Shown: positions 11,666 through 22,956 of the stretch, in pieces | Layout of the letters: each line of letters begins with the position of its first letter | Position numbering within the stretch: the first letter of the stretch is position 1 | Position numbers and translations under genes: made by a program | Notes under the pieces: model-generated | What the model saw: the letters and a program-made list of their open reading frames with translations, nothing else | The model's database searches: none | Told to the model about the DNA's origin: nothing | Assembly: GCA_026120185.1 (NCBI GenBank) | Contig: JANUWF010001220.1 | Coordinates: forward strand, 1,302,001 to 1,366,000 | Direction of reading: 5' to 3' | DNA length: 64,000 nucleotides | Source of the DNA: Voacanga thouarsii | Taxonomy: Eukaryota > Streptophyta > Magnoliopsida > Gentianales > Apocynaceae

Positions 11666-13478
11666 TCTTCCATTAGCATCACCATTTCATGATCTTTAAG
11701 CTTTCGCTTGTGAGTGAGAATGCCCTTCAAAAACTTGGCGTAACGCGGTATCTGCTCCAATGCCTCTGTAAAAGGAATATTAATATGCAATTTTTTAAAA
11801 ACTTCAAGAAATTTAGAGAATTGTTTGTCCATGTTCTGCTTCTTAAGTCTCTGTGGAAATGGAATTGGTGTAACATAAGGTTTAAGAGGCGCGATAGGTT
11901 CAGGGTTTTCCTTTTTAGAATCAGACTCCTTAGATATGTTTAATGTTGCCCTTTCCTTACCATCTGCTGATTCTCTTGTCTTTTGTTCCACCTCCTGGAG
12001 TGGCTTACCACTGCAAAGAGTTACTGCATGGAGTTGCTCTTTAGGGTTTTTCTTAGTATCACTCAGCAACTTCCCTTGAGTTGTTTCCCTCATAGCTCCT
12101 GCAAATTGCCCCATTTGAACTTCCAAATTGTGGATGGAAGCTTGATTGGTCTGAGCCACTTGATTGATTTTCGCCTTCAACTTAGATAAGTATTACATTA
12201 TGGCATTTTCAAACTGTGGATTTTTATCCTGAGTAGGTGGTGGTTGCTGCGGATGGTGCAATTGCGCTGCTGAAATGGTGCTCTATTCTATTGGAAACCC
12301 GGAGGTACTCCTTGCCTTTGCTTATTTTGATCTCTCCAAGCAAAATTTGAGTGGTTCCTCCATCCTGGATTATATGTGTTTGAAAACGGGTCATTCTTTT
12401 GGGATGGTCTTTGTCGCTGAGCTCCCATATAATTCGCTTCCTCTAGCATAGATAGTTGGCTACCAGCATTCATACAAAAATTAGTAGTATGCCCGTGCAG
12501 TCCATAAAGTGCATATACCTCTCTAGTGCTACTCCCTTATCTTGTCATCAATAGGCTAACTTGGTTAGTTAGTTCTACTAATTTGGAAGCAATGTCAGGT
12601 TGTGTGTGGATCTCATGAACTGCAGCTCTTTTCTCTCTCACGGCCTTTAGCTGAGAATTTCTTGCTAAATTCTCATAGATACTTTGGAACTCTTGAGCAT
12701 TCTTATCTCCTGGATATCCACCTACAGCAATATCCACTAATGTCTGACACATAGGAGTTAGTCCTTCATAGAAAAACTGAGTAATTAACAAAAGAGAAAA
12801 ACCATGGTGAGGAGACTGAGTCAAAAACAATTTAAATCTGCCCCATACTTTATGAAATACCTCTCCTTCTCTTTGTGTGAAAGAACTAATCCTACTTCGA
12901 TAGTCCATAGTCTTTTGAGACAGATAATATTTGAACATAAATGTCTCATAGATCTCATTCCAAGTGCTCATGGATCCTTTAGGTAAACCTAGTAGCCATT
13001 GTCTCACATCCTCCTTTAAATAATATAAAAAACATCTGAGCTTGAGTTCCTCTTCGGATAGATTGTTCAAGGGGAATGTTTGCACTGTACTGTAGAATTC
13101 ACGCAAAAATCCCAAGGCATCCTTAGCTCCCAATCTATTAAAAGTTGGAAGTAGATAGAGATGAAAGTTTTTCAACTCCTAGTTCCTTGCAGCATTGCCG
13201 AGCCGAATACATGACGGATTTGTAGCAATGGTGGGCATCTGTAAATCTCTTAATCGAGGATGGCCTTGGTTATTTACTCCCAAGGGAGCTAATGGTTGTA
13301 GTTGATTATCTGGCCTATCAGCTTGTGCTTGATTTCCTCCATTATGTGCCATTGCTTCAGCCCTCTGGTTAGCTTGGTTTCTTCTGCAAGTTCGCTCAAT
13401 TTCAGGATCCAAGGGTATTAAATCTGCAGTACTGTTTCTAGACATGCACCACTTAAAATTTATCCACAATATGCACAC
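11542..13478 (-). pseudogene. Athila-like gypsy gag, broken
   Basis: Gag reads on the minus strand from about 13478: an N-terminal segment with RLRDLQMP, then a stop at 13179-13181. The capsid part continues in the same frame (FLREFYSTVQTFPLNNLSEEELKLR, then WNEIYETFMFKYY, interrupted in places by ordinary divergence). A stop near 12537 and a Gly/Asn/Pro-rich stretch (NTYNPGWRNHSNFAW) follow. After a further stop comes a C-terminal coiled segment (TNQASIHNLEVQMGQFAGAM, 12180 downward). This last frame overlaps the protease frame between 11542 and 11665, so a frameshift lies there. Gag would build the particle. Several lesions make this copy inactive. Confidence 0.88.
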
Positions 13479-13550
13479 TTGAGAGAATAAAAATAAAAAC
13501 AGAAATCAAATCAAAGTTAAAGTCAAAAGAAGAAATTTTTAATTTATTAA

Positions 13551-13568
13551 TCCCCGGCAACGATGCCA
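13551..13568 (-). other. Gypsy primer-binding site, Asp-tRNA-like
   Basis: Minus strand reads TGGCATCGTTGCCGGGGA next to the LTR. It matches the usual Athila-type site TGGCGCCGTTGCCGGGGA with two changes (GC to AT). Confidence 0.8.
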
Positions 13569-13574
13569 AAAACT

Positions 13575-14732
13575 TGATGACCAATTCGGAGCACTAGCAA
13601 ATGTACTAGATCTGGTGTATAGTAACAAGGTCGTCCCACAGAGATTAGAATTAAAACTCCTTCCAATGAAATTAATTCTAACTTGAGTTAAAAGAAAAAC
13701 AAAGATTCCAATTATTGTTGTTTTGAGAATTAAAATTAAATAACGAAACTAGTCTTCTTGGGTAAAGATTGTAATGAGATGATCTAAGGTACTTGATTTC
13801 ACTAGATTAACTCTTATATTACCAACATGATCCGTTATTCTAGAATGTACCTTATCAGTTAATCAATGTCTAGAATTAACGAATATCCTCTTTCAAGGTA
13901 TATTAATTATATTACTCCAAATAACCCAACTATATTTCTATGTTAAATTTAATTCAAAGGAACGCACTCAAGAACATAACATTATAATGATCACACAAAC
14001 CATGCAAATATATTTCTATTTCACATGTAATTTGTAGTCTGATTACCTGTCCTAATTAACTAAGTCATCTTTCGAATTTTCCTACTTAATGATAAATCAA
14101 TCTGAATAATGATCAGGCATTCAATTGCTTTGAGTATAATAATCAGGCAAAGACTTAATAACACCCTTCAAATAAAGGAATCACAAGATAATATAATAAT
14201 CAATACTAGCTACATCAAGGCCTTAGAATAAGAAATTAATACATAATTGAAGAGAAATTCAAGAACAAATTAAAAGAGAAGGTATGAGAAAATATCACAA
14301 TCTCCAAGTTTGTCCACGAGTAGCCTCCAATATGTGTTCAATAGCGGAAAACCCTCTCAAAATTACTACCAAAAAACCCTAGGAAGATAATACCTAAAAC
14401 TAATGTCTAAAGAAACTGAACAAAATTCGTCCCTAATAGCTTCCTCCCCTAAAATTCGCTCTTTTCGGCTTTTATCTTCACAGGAGCCCGTAGGAGAGTT
14501 CAATCCGACCCCTGATTGGTGAATCTGGTGCCGGATTTAACTCTCCTAAGGAGATCTTCCAAAATTTACTTCTTCAACCCCGCAACTTGTATGTTTTTGC
14601 ATTCAAGTCCCTAAAAAAATCAAATAACCACAAAAATGAGTAAATTGTCCAAATAAACCTCATGTTGCATTAAATTATAACATGATCTATTCAAAAGTCA
14701 CCCAAAATATTCAATGCAATATCACTACATCA
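13575..14732 (-). repeat. 5' LTR of the Athila-like gypsy element (about 1.16 kb)
   Basis: On the minus strand it starts TGATGTAGTG and ends CATCA directly before the primer site, giving TGATG...CATCA inverted ends. The partner LTR lies outside the window to the left, so the boundary at 14732 rests on end motifs alone. Putative target duplication 14733-14737 is CCTTC. Confidence 0.72.
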
Positions 14733-14737
14733 CCTTC

Positions 14738-15511
14738 TTCTAAAGTCAGAAAAATCTAAAAAGGCTTAATCCGGCCTTAGTGGTTCAAAAAGATTGAAAC
14801 TTTGTCTTACATAAATTCTAAAAAGAACAAGTTTAATCTTAACATTGTTTCAAAAGGGTTTAGCCCACCTTAGAGGGATCATATTCAAAGAATCATAAAT
14901 AGATTTTATTATATACAAATTCATTGAATACATTTACAAGATATAATGTATGTATAATATACAGAACACTAACACCCAAATACATACCCTACATTAATTA
15001 ATCATTAATAAATATACCTTGAGATACTACACTTTATTCCAGAATTTTATTTAATGATAATAGTTTTAGTATATTATTCGGATAAGAAAATAAAAGAGAT
15101 CCATTGTTACTTACCTTTTATCGTTGACGTTTGAAGACTGAAGAACTACATTATTTTTTTTCTTTAAACCCTAGTTGAACTATTTCTTTTTTTGTATCTA
15201 TTGACGACTATAGGAAAACAACAATGTTTTCATAAACCTCCCTATTTAATAGATAGGGTTAGGGTATTCTTCACTTTTTAATAGTTTCATCCAAATCCCT
15301 ACTTAATAAAAATATCAATCAAATAGAATTTTAATTCGTATTATGATAGGATTTGACTCTAAAAATCTAAAATATCTCCATAATAAAAGACTTTTTAAAA
15401 AGAGCGGGTTTTACACTCTTAATCACATCTTCTTCTTTCTTTCTTCTACAAAGAGTACTACACATAAAAAAAAAAAAAATCCCCACAACCATTTTCTCTT
15501 TCTTTTCCAAG
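14738..15511. other. Unassigned AT-rich sequence
   Basis: No reading frame or repeat of note. A short antisense frame at 15367-15549 is low-complexity and unsupported. The tail of this stretch may be the 5' flank of the PMD pseudogene that follows. Confidence 0.5.
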
Positions 15512-16751
15512 ATGTCTAGTAGCATTGATTTTTCCTTTGATCCAACCACTCAACAACCTTCGGAAGAAACCCTAGGAATTTCATCCGACCAACATACCTT
15601 AATATCCTTTTTTAAATATACAAATTGATGCAAGATAGGACCTATCTTATCATCTAATGGAGATTCAATTAATTGGTCAGAGTTTATGAAACTTCAATGT
15701 TCTGACCTGCTTTTCAATAAACTCAAATAGACTTTAAACATATGGTCGCCTATATTTAGGAGCTGGTCGTATGAACTAGATAATTTCAACAATTGGTTGA
15801 AAAGGGTTTCTGCCTCTTTTGGGAATCAATGGAAAGAATAGGGAATTTTTTACACAATCCATATATCTGCCTATGGCCATCGTCTTGGTCGTCCCTTTGT
15901 TAAGGGCTGTACTTCCCTCTTATTCACCTGCCATCAATGGTTTCATGTTTCCTTTTAGAATGGTAAGTTCTACCCTTTTGAATATTTCTACAATATTTGG
16001 CCTACCTTTAAAGGCAAAAAGATACCAAACTATGGTACCACCCAAGTCCTTGATTATAATATTATTCATGAAAATATGGTAGTCTATAGAAAATTTGTGA
16101 AGGCAAACTAAAAATAAAGGTATGTTGCCTATTCTACTAAAAATAAGGGTGATAACAACAGATGAAGTTCCTGCCTTCCTCTTGTGTTGGGTTTGCAAGT
16201 ATGTTGCCTATTCTACTTTCTTTGGGGTTGTCTTTGAATTTTCTTATGATATTTCCTGCTGTACAACCGGTCTTACTACTTTGATTTTATCTTCTATCTA
16301 CCATTTTCTTTACTTGTTGTATGGAAATATGTCTGAAAAGGAGAAAACGTTTTCCCTTATCTAGCCTATTATCAATCCTCTGATTGTAGCTGTATCAATA
16401 CCTCACTGAATTTGATCTGTTTAAATTAGACACTATTGTAAGAGATATTACTCAAGAAAGGTGATTGGCTATATTCTTTATATGGTTCCTGGTTACATGA
16501 GCACAGATAGAAAGACTGAGATGGCAATAGCCTCCCAGATCGCTTATTTCCTTTATCGCACCTAATCTGGATCACCTAACCTATTAGCACCTTATAGTTC
16601 TAAGTTGTTTAGGCCAGCGTGGGTGAGGCTAGAATTGAACAAAGGAAATTATGCTATCCTCAAAGGAGCTTAGGTCCCATGTTGGTTCTCGCAAATTGCT
16701 AAGTGGGACTCAGCCGGCTGCCCACTATAATAAAGTTTTCATATAGCCATA
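15512..16751 (+). pseudogene. Plant mobile domain (PMD) gene relic, N-terminal and central part
   Basis: PMD (Pfam PF10536 family) proteins occur as host genes such as MAIN/MAIL1 and inside plant transposons. An ATG at 15512 opens a frame with early stops that reaches NNWLKRVSASFGNQWKE and GIFYTIHIS near 15850. The frame then shifts by one and gives LLRAVLPSYSPAINGF and STLLNISTIFGLPL (about 15900-16010), the family's most recognisable pattern. Further on come DEVPAFLLCWVCKYVAYST (about 16145) and PCWFSQIAKW (about 16680). Stops and frameshifts are many. The gene is cut at 16751 by a solo LTR and resumes at 18295. Domain call is by motif recall only. I cannot say whether it was a host gene or a transposon-borne copy. 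Confidence 0.62.
16747..16751. repeat. Target-site duplication CCATA (left of solo LTR)
   Basis: Pairs with CCGTA at 18295-18299, one mismatch, consistent with an old insertion. Confidence 0.65.
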
Positions 16752-18294
16752 TGATGCATATTTATTTGGGTATAAAAATCATATAAAAATAAGCATATTC
16801 CCAATCAAGTTTAAATTAAAACGTTAACTCCAAATTATACATATGAGCAAGTATACTCATCATTAACATAGCATAGGATTCATACGAGTGTCGATCCTCA
16901 AGGAACAAGTATGTATTAATCACTTTTCTCTCATTGTTTAACTGACTCAATAAAAAGAAATAAAAATAAAAATAAAATAAAATAAAATAAAATAAAAGAA
17001 TATATACATGTCAAAAATAGAGAAGTAAGTAACTTAAACCATTATTTTGACAAACATAATCTTAAAGTATTCAATCATTCTCCTAACTAATTATTCTCTT
17101 GGCATTATGAAGGATTAAGATAGATTCACTTCTGTGGTCAATCCATGAAATCACTATCCTCTAGATAAATTAGTATCACTTGGTCTGTCTCAATTAATTC
17201 ACCCAAGAGATGCATTAAACACAGTCCTTGATTAAATTTCCTTAGTCTGGCAAATTTAAAGCATGAAATTAATCAATGAATCCTTGGTCTGGCATACATC
17301 AATTAACCATTAAATACTTAGTCCTCAGCAATTAACCCCCTCGATCTAGTAAGTTAATCACCAATCAAATATTAAATTAATAAATTAAAACCACCATCAA
17401 CTCCTTTGGTTTAGTAAGTTAATGAAAATAGACAACCAATTAATCTCGTAGTAAGTACAAGTAATTAAATACCAAGAAGAACAAGCAAAAGATCAAATAA
17501 CTCTAAAAATCATGAATACCTAAAATAATGTCAAATTACAGTAAAATAATTAACATATAATTGTTCAAGAAAAAGAAAACAAAGTAAAAGAAAACACTCA
17601 TAGACAAGCCTCCTTCTTCTTCCCTTGTAAACCCTCTTGCACAACTCTCCTTGAATTCAAGAATTCCTCATTTGATTCGAGTGATTTTCTGATATGATCT
17701 ATGAATTCCTCCCCTTTTTTCTTATGTTTTCCATCTATTTATAGGCTTAGGAAGTGCCTAAACTCGTTGGTGTAGGGTTTTTGGCTGAGTAGAAGTAGGA
17801 AGATACTAAAATTCTGCAGATTACCAAAAATCGCATGCAAAATTCAAGGCACCACCTTATCATCAAGGTGTAGCCGGCGCCACCTTGGCTGCCTAGAGCC
17901 GGTGCCGGTTGTGTTCTGTTTCTTTAGTTGTTCACCAATTTTTTCTTGATTTTCTCGCAATGTTTTCCAGAGTGCAGCCGGTGCCAATTCCAGCTTCCCA
18001 GCCGGCGCCAGTTCGGTTCTGTTCTGGTTCATCTCATTGATTTTTCTCGTCATCTCAAAGTGCGTGCCAACAGTACGTGACCAGCGCCAGTTCCTCTGCC
18101 ATAGCCGGCACCTCCTCTGCTCTATTTTGCAACATTTTTTCCTTGTTTTACCCCTAAAATATGAAATAATGTACAAGATACCTTTTCAAGAGTAAAATCT
18201 CAAATATGAAGGAATATGACTAGTTATTGAACAAAATGTATCACAAAATAACCTCAAATAATTAGGAAAAATATGACTAATTTAGGCCCTATCA
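16752..18294 (-). mobile_element. Solo LTR of the C-type gypsy family (1,543 bp)
   Basis: On the minus strand it begins TGATAGGGCC and ends ATGCATCA, the same ends as the LTRs at 19915-21449 and 24673-26210, with similarity throughout. It has its own near-matching 5-bp duplication and no internal region or partner nearby, which is the signature of LTR-LTR recombination. A TATA box (TATTTATA at 17736-17743 on the plus strand) lies about where it does in the other copies. It splits the PMD relic. Confidence 0.88.
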
Positions 18295-18600
18295 CCGTAC
18301 AACCCTTATTATTTTGCTCGCCAGTTTGGCCTAGCTCAGGGCATTTTGGCTGGTCCTCATCATGATACAACATTTGCAAATCGAGTGTATTTGTCAAATA
18401 GTTAATTGGCTAGAAGCATCAATCAAACACAAAAATGCCTAGAAAAATTTTCTTTCAAGCTTTCAACCTTTGTATAAAAATCACAGCAGGATTCTCCTCG
18501 TGGTGGGAAAGGGTGGTAAAACTCTTCTTCCAACCACCCTTGGGCATATTTCTCTCGAAATTTGGTTACTTAGCAACTAAAAAAAATAGAAGAAGGAGAT
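18295..18600 (+). pseudogene. PMD gene relic, C-terminal part
   Basis: Directly after the solo LTR the plus strand reads YNPYYFARQFGLAQGI (18298-18345), matching the family's C-terminal YNP-x3-ARQFG-type motif. After a frame change SSWWERVVKLFF follows near 18493-18528, a Trp-Trp block seen near the end of PMD proteins. It continues the relic at 15512-16751, so the two parts were one gene before the LTR arrived. Confidence 0.62.
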
Positions 18601-18803
18601 CCCATTAGATCAGCTGAAGAGGAGTCATACTCCAGGCAACAAGCAACCCATAAGTCCGCTTCCGTAGGTATTCTCCATTTTTCTGGCTGAATTTCCCATT
18701 CTTGAGCTATCTCAAGAATATTTATTTTTTGCGATAGGTGGGCCGGCTAAATTGATTCATGTTATGATATTCTAGACACCAAAGACACCCCTAGGCCTTC
18801 TAA
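18601..18803. other. Unassigned flank
   Basis: No frame, repeat or signal recognised. Possibly the 3' flank of the PMD relic. Confidence 0.4.
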
Positions 18804-18883
18804 GAGAAATAGTTAAGAATAAATTATACACATATTTTGTAGGTATTTATGATGTATTTATGCTTGATTTTTAGGTTAATTAC
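18804..18883 (+). repeat. LTR-start fragment resembling element D's LTR
   Basis: About 75 bases (for example CATATTTTGT followed by GTATTTATGCTT) match the first 70 bases of D's LTR (minus strand of 51640-51570) well by eye. No continuation is found to the right of element B, so this is a fragment of unclear origin. Its last five bases, ATTAC (18879-18883), are the putative left target duplication of B. Confidence 0.5.
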
Positions 18884-19914
18884 TGATAAGGACTAAATTC
18901 ATCACTATTTTTCTAGTTATTTGAGATTAATATGAGATAATTTTGATATAATAACAATGCATATTCCTTCCTATTTGATATTTTTCTTGTGAAAAGTGTT
19001 TTGGATGAATTTGTGTAAGATTTAAGAGATTTCACGCAAAAAGTGAAAATTTCCATACTTAACCTGGCGCCGGGTCAAGAGAATACAGCAGGTGCTAGGT
19101 CTGCTCTGGAAAAGCAAAGCAAAAACAAAGCAAAGTTGAGGAGTGAACCAGAATGCACCTGGTGCTAGATTGGTTGAAGTGACCAGGCGTCAGGTCTGAT
19201 CTGTTCAGAGACGGTTTTGTGCGCGAATTTGGTATCTTCTAAAGAATTTTGGTATTTTTCGAATTCTACTTGGATAAGACTTTTCAAGCCACAAATTTTG
19301 GTGAAAATGGAGCTTGTAAATACAAGAAAAGCATAAGACAAAAGGGAGAATCCAAGGATAAAAGTGGCCAATCACTCAAAAAAATGGAGGACACTCATCA
19401 TTCAAGGGGCATTATTCAAGAAGGTTTTCAAGGAGAAGAAGAAGAATTTGTCCATGAATTCTTTCTTTTATCTTTATTTTTTTTCTAGAATAATGATATA
19501 ATTAATATTTTCATTGTAAGTTGACATTGTTTTTGGGATTCATGATTTCTTGAATTTATTTAGTCTTTTGATCAATTAATTATTTTTCTTGATATTTGAT
19601 CACTTATTTTATCACAAAGTTGATTGATTGATTCTTGTTATTAACTTGCTCGAAAAAGTGGTTGATAATGACTTCAATTAGTTAATTTCATATTTGTTGT
19701 CTCTTAACTTGCTTGAAAATTTGGTTAATTGTCAAGAACTTAGGTGATCAAATGTTAGTTGATGATTGATAGAATGTAGATTCATTGACTAATTTTATGT
19801 TTTAAATTACCTAAAATATAGGGATTTATATGATTGATTTTAATGCATCTTTTGAGTAAATTGGTTAAGACAGAATATGTTCACTAATTTGACTAAAAGA
19901 TAATGATTCTATGG
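18884..19914 (+). repeat. Element B 5' LTR, first segment
   Basis: Starts TGATAAGGAC and aligns with 35935 onward of the 3' LTR. It is cut at 19914 by element C and continues at 26216. It includes GC-rich words such as CCTGGCGCCGGG near 19064. Its last five bases, TATGG (19910-19914), are one copy of C's target duplication. Confidence 0.85.
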
Positions 19915-21449
19915 TGATAGGACCTAAATTAGTCATATTTTTATTCGTTATTTAAGGCACTTTTGTGATACATTCTGTTCAATAACTAGTCATATTTCTT
20001 CATATTTGAGATTTTACCCTTAGAAAGGTATTTTGTGCATTATTTCAGATTTTAGGGGTAAAATAAAGCAATAACATCACAAAACAGAACAGATGTGGCA
20101 CCAGCCAGGACAGAGGAACCGACGCCAGCCATGTGCTGCTAGCACGCACTTTGAGGTAATAAAAAATTGTTAAAATAGGACCGAAATAGAACCAAACTAG
20201 CGTCGACTCTAGCAGCTAAGGCGGCGCCGATTGTACTCTGGATAACATCGCGTGGAAATCAAGAAAAAATCGACGAACGATTGAAAAAACAAAACACAAC
20301 CGACGCCGACTCCAGTAGCCAAGGCAGCGCCGGATGTGTCCTCAAGATAAGGCGGAACCTCAATTTTTGCACATGATTTTTGGTAATTTGCGGACTTTTA
20401 GTATCTTCGTACTTCTACTCGGCCAAGAACCTTACACCAATGAGTTTAGGCACTTCCTAAGCCTATAAATAGAGGAAAAACACAAGAGAAAATGGGAAAT
20501 TCATAGATCATCATAGAAAATCACTCAAATCAAAGGAAGAATTCTTCAATTCAAGTAGGGTTGTACAAGAAGGCTTTCAAAGGAAGAAGAAAGAGGCTTG
20601 TCTATGAGTATTTTCTTTTACTTTGTTTTCTTTTTCTTGAACAATGATGTATTAATTTTTTATTATAATTTGATATTATTTTAGGTATTCATGATTTTTA
20701 GAGTTACTTTGATCTTTTGATTGATTGATTGTTTTTCTTGGTATTTAATTACTTGTGCTTATTATAAGATTAATTGATTATTTCTTTCCATTAACTGATT
20801 GGACCAAAGGGGTTGATGGTGATTGCAATTTATTGATTTCATATTTATTGGCTATTAACTTATTAGACCAAGGGGGTTAATTGCTGAGGATTGGGTAATT
20901 AAAGGTTAATTGATGTTTGCCAGACCAATGATTCATTGATTAATTTCATGCTTTAAATTTGCCAGACCAAGAAAATTTAATCAAGGATTGTGTTTAATGC
21001 ATCTTTTGGATGAATTAGTTGAGACTGACCATGTAATGCTAATTTATCTAGAAGGTAGTGATTTCATGGATTGACCAAAGAAGTGAATCGACCTTAATCC
21101 TTCATGATGCCAAGAGAATAATCAGTTATGATAATGATTGGGTTCTTTAAAATCATGTTTGTCAAAACAATTGTTTAAGTTACATAATTCTCCGTCCTTG
21201 ACATGTATAAATTCTTTTATTTTCTTTTCCTTTTTATTTTTTTTACTTTATTGAGTCGGTTAAACAATGAAAGAAAAGTGATTAATGCATACTTGTTCCT
21301 AGAGGATCGACACTCATTTGAACCCTATGTTATGTTAATGATAAGTACGCTTGCTCATATGTGTAATTTGGGGTTAACATTTTAATTTAAATTTGATTGG
21401 GAATGTGCTTATTTTTATATAATTTTTATACCCAAATTCATACGCATCA
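19915..21449 (+). repeat. Element C 5' LTR
   Basis: TGATAGGACC...ACGCATCA. Contains three GC-rich boxes (about 20094-20345) followed by a TATA box, TATAAATA at 20464-20471, which is the likely promoter. The end is continuous with the primer site. Confidence 0.92.
20464..20471 (+). promoter_or_regulatory. TATA box in element C 5' LTR
   Basis: TATAAATA within CCTATAAATAGAG, conserved at 25222-25229 in the 3' LTR and in the solo LTR on the opposite strand. It is the probable core promoter of the element. Confidence 0.7.
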
Positions 21450-21455
21450 AGTTTT

Positions 21456-21473
21456 TGGCGCCGTTGTTGGGGA
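21456..21473 (+). other. Element C primer-binding site, Asp-tRNA-like
   Basis: TGGCGCCGTTGTTGGGGA starts six bases after the LTR end, one base from the usual plant Athila/Tat-type site. Confidence 0.85.
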
Positions 21474-21889
21474 ACAATGTCATGAAAGCTTAGATTTTGT
21501 TGATTTAACCATGTAAATATGTATATATGTTCCTTGTATGAATAAGTAGCCTATTTTTTTATTTGTATAATTGTATTTTAATTTCACTATATGTTGTAAA
21601 TATGTAAATAAGTAGATACATGTTCATAATAACTAACTTGTCTTTGTATGTTTGTATATATTATATATTTAATTTTACTAATGTTAATGTGGAATATGTG
21701 TAATATTTGTATTTTAATTTGTTGATTTTTACGTCTATAATTTTGAGTCAATACTAACTCTTCTTATTTTCAAGTTTGGACTTTTGTTAACACGATATTT
21801 TAGACGGACTATTTTATTTTATTATTTGTTTCTTTATTTACATTTTTTATTTTAATATTTAATTTAGAAATTCTTGTTTTAAATGTATT

Positions 21890-22690
21890 GTGATCATGCA
21901 TTCAATTAGGAAAGTTTTAGTTGTCAAAAAACAAAAGAAAAAAAAGGGCATTAGTGTATTGGTAAAATTACAAGCTCACAGTGATGTTTTTAGTGAGACG
22001 TCATTAGAAGCATTAGTGAATTCTTTTGTTGCCAATACAAATTTATCTATTCAGGGGCATGAAGAAGCTTCCCAACGATTGTACGATCAAATGAAACAAT
22101 TAGTTAAGATTGTTGAGGAGACTCATGAGTTCATGCTAGCCCGTACAATTGACCATGGGAAAAAAAAAAAAATAGAGGCTATGAGGGACAATTGCATGGT
22201 GTGGCAAGAGAGGTATTTTATTCTACTCTATGTACTCATAATTCTAATATTTCTTTGTCACATGATTTCTTAGATTCCTCTCACTCTGTGGAGAACAATG
22301 GTCCCACTGATGATGTATGGAGTTTAACATGCTTCAAGAAGTTGGATTTATCATTCATTCTAAAAAACCCTTTGAGGATGTTGACAAATTCTACCCTTCA
22401 CCCCAAATTCAGGGAGGTAACTTGGTATTTGTCGAAGTATTGAAAAGCAAGGATTTCCCAATCCCATCTTTAAGAACTCAAATACTAAGTTTAAAGGGGA
22501 ATTTTACTTGTAAAAAACTTCTTTTGAAGGATTAATTGGTGATTTCAAAGTTGATGCATCCGTTAGATACCCTGTGCACTCATATGTTGAAAAGGATATT
22601 TATGTGTCTAAAGGAATGTTAGAGAATAAGGTTTATGTGTTTTGCTTTGCTGAGACAAATCGTTTTCGTAAACCTTCTATTTTTTAAAAT
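21890..22690 (+). pseudogene. Element C internal coding unit, unknown protein (shared with D)
   Basis: An ATG at 21890 opens 127 codons (21890-22273) with SETSLEALVNSFVANT and HEEASQRLYDQMKQL, a probable helical segment. Frameshifts then lead to EVFYSTLCTHNSNISLSHDF (22207 on), then KPFEDVDKFYPSPQ and SLRTQILSLKGNF (about 22350-22510). It ends with DFKVDASVRYPVHSYVEKD near 22540-22590. The same order of blocks occurs on the minus strand of element D (48956-49912), for instance SETSLEVLINFFVNN, EVFDSTLCANSPNFFLSHDF, DVNKFYPSP and SLGTQILGLK. I do not recognise the protein. The first block is loosely reminiscent of the coiled segment near the end of Athila-type gag, but that is a guess. Amino-acid conservation between two diverged copies suggests it was once translated. 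Confidence 0.6.
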
Positions 22691-22956
22691 CCTCCATTCT
22701 TTCTACATTCATTATGCCTACTTGGAGCCTTAATCTCTCGTCCAAAAGGATTGATGAGGAAGCATGATGAGTGTCAAGAGTTTTGTTGTATTTTTATTAT
22801 TTTTTTATTTTAGTCTTGTTCTTTAGTTTGTTTTCTTTTAGTTAGGTATGTTCTTATTTTATTATTATTTGCCTTGTGCTTTTATTTGTGTTTTGTTTTA
22901 TAGGAATACAGTCCTCTTAGACAAGCTCTTCTCTTTACCTCAAGTTTAGATATCTA

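Noticed and set aside
17844..18176. Minus-strand frame in the solo LTR resembling a plus frame at 24925-25218
   Set aside because: Both are the same LTR segment. The shared peptide follows from nucleotide homology and the frame is not kept in C's 5' LTR.
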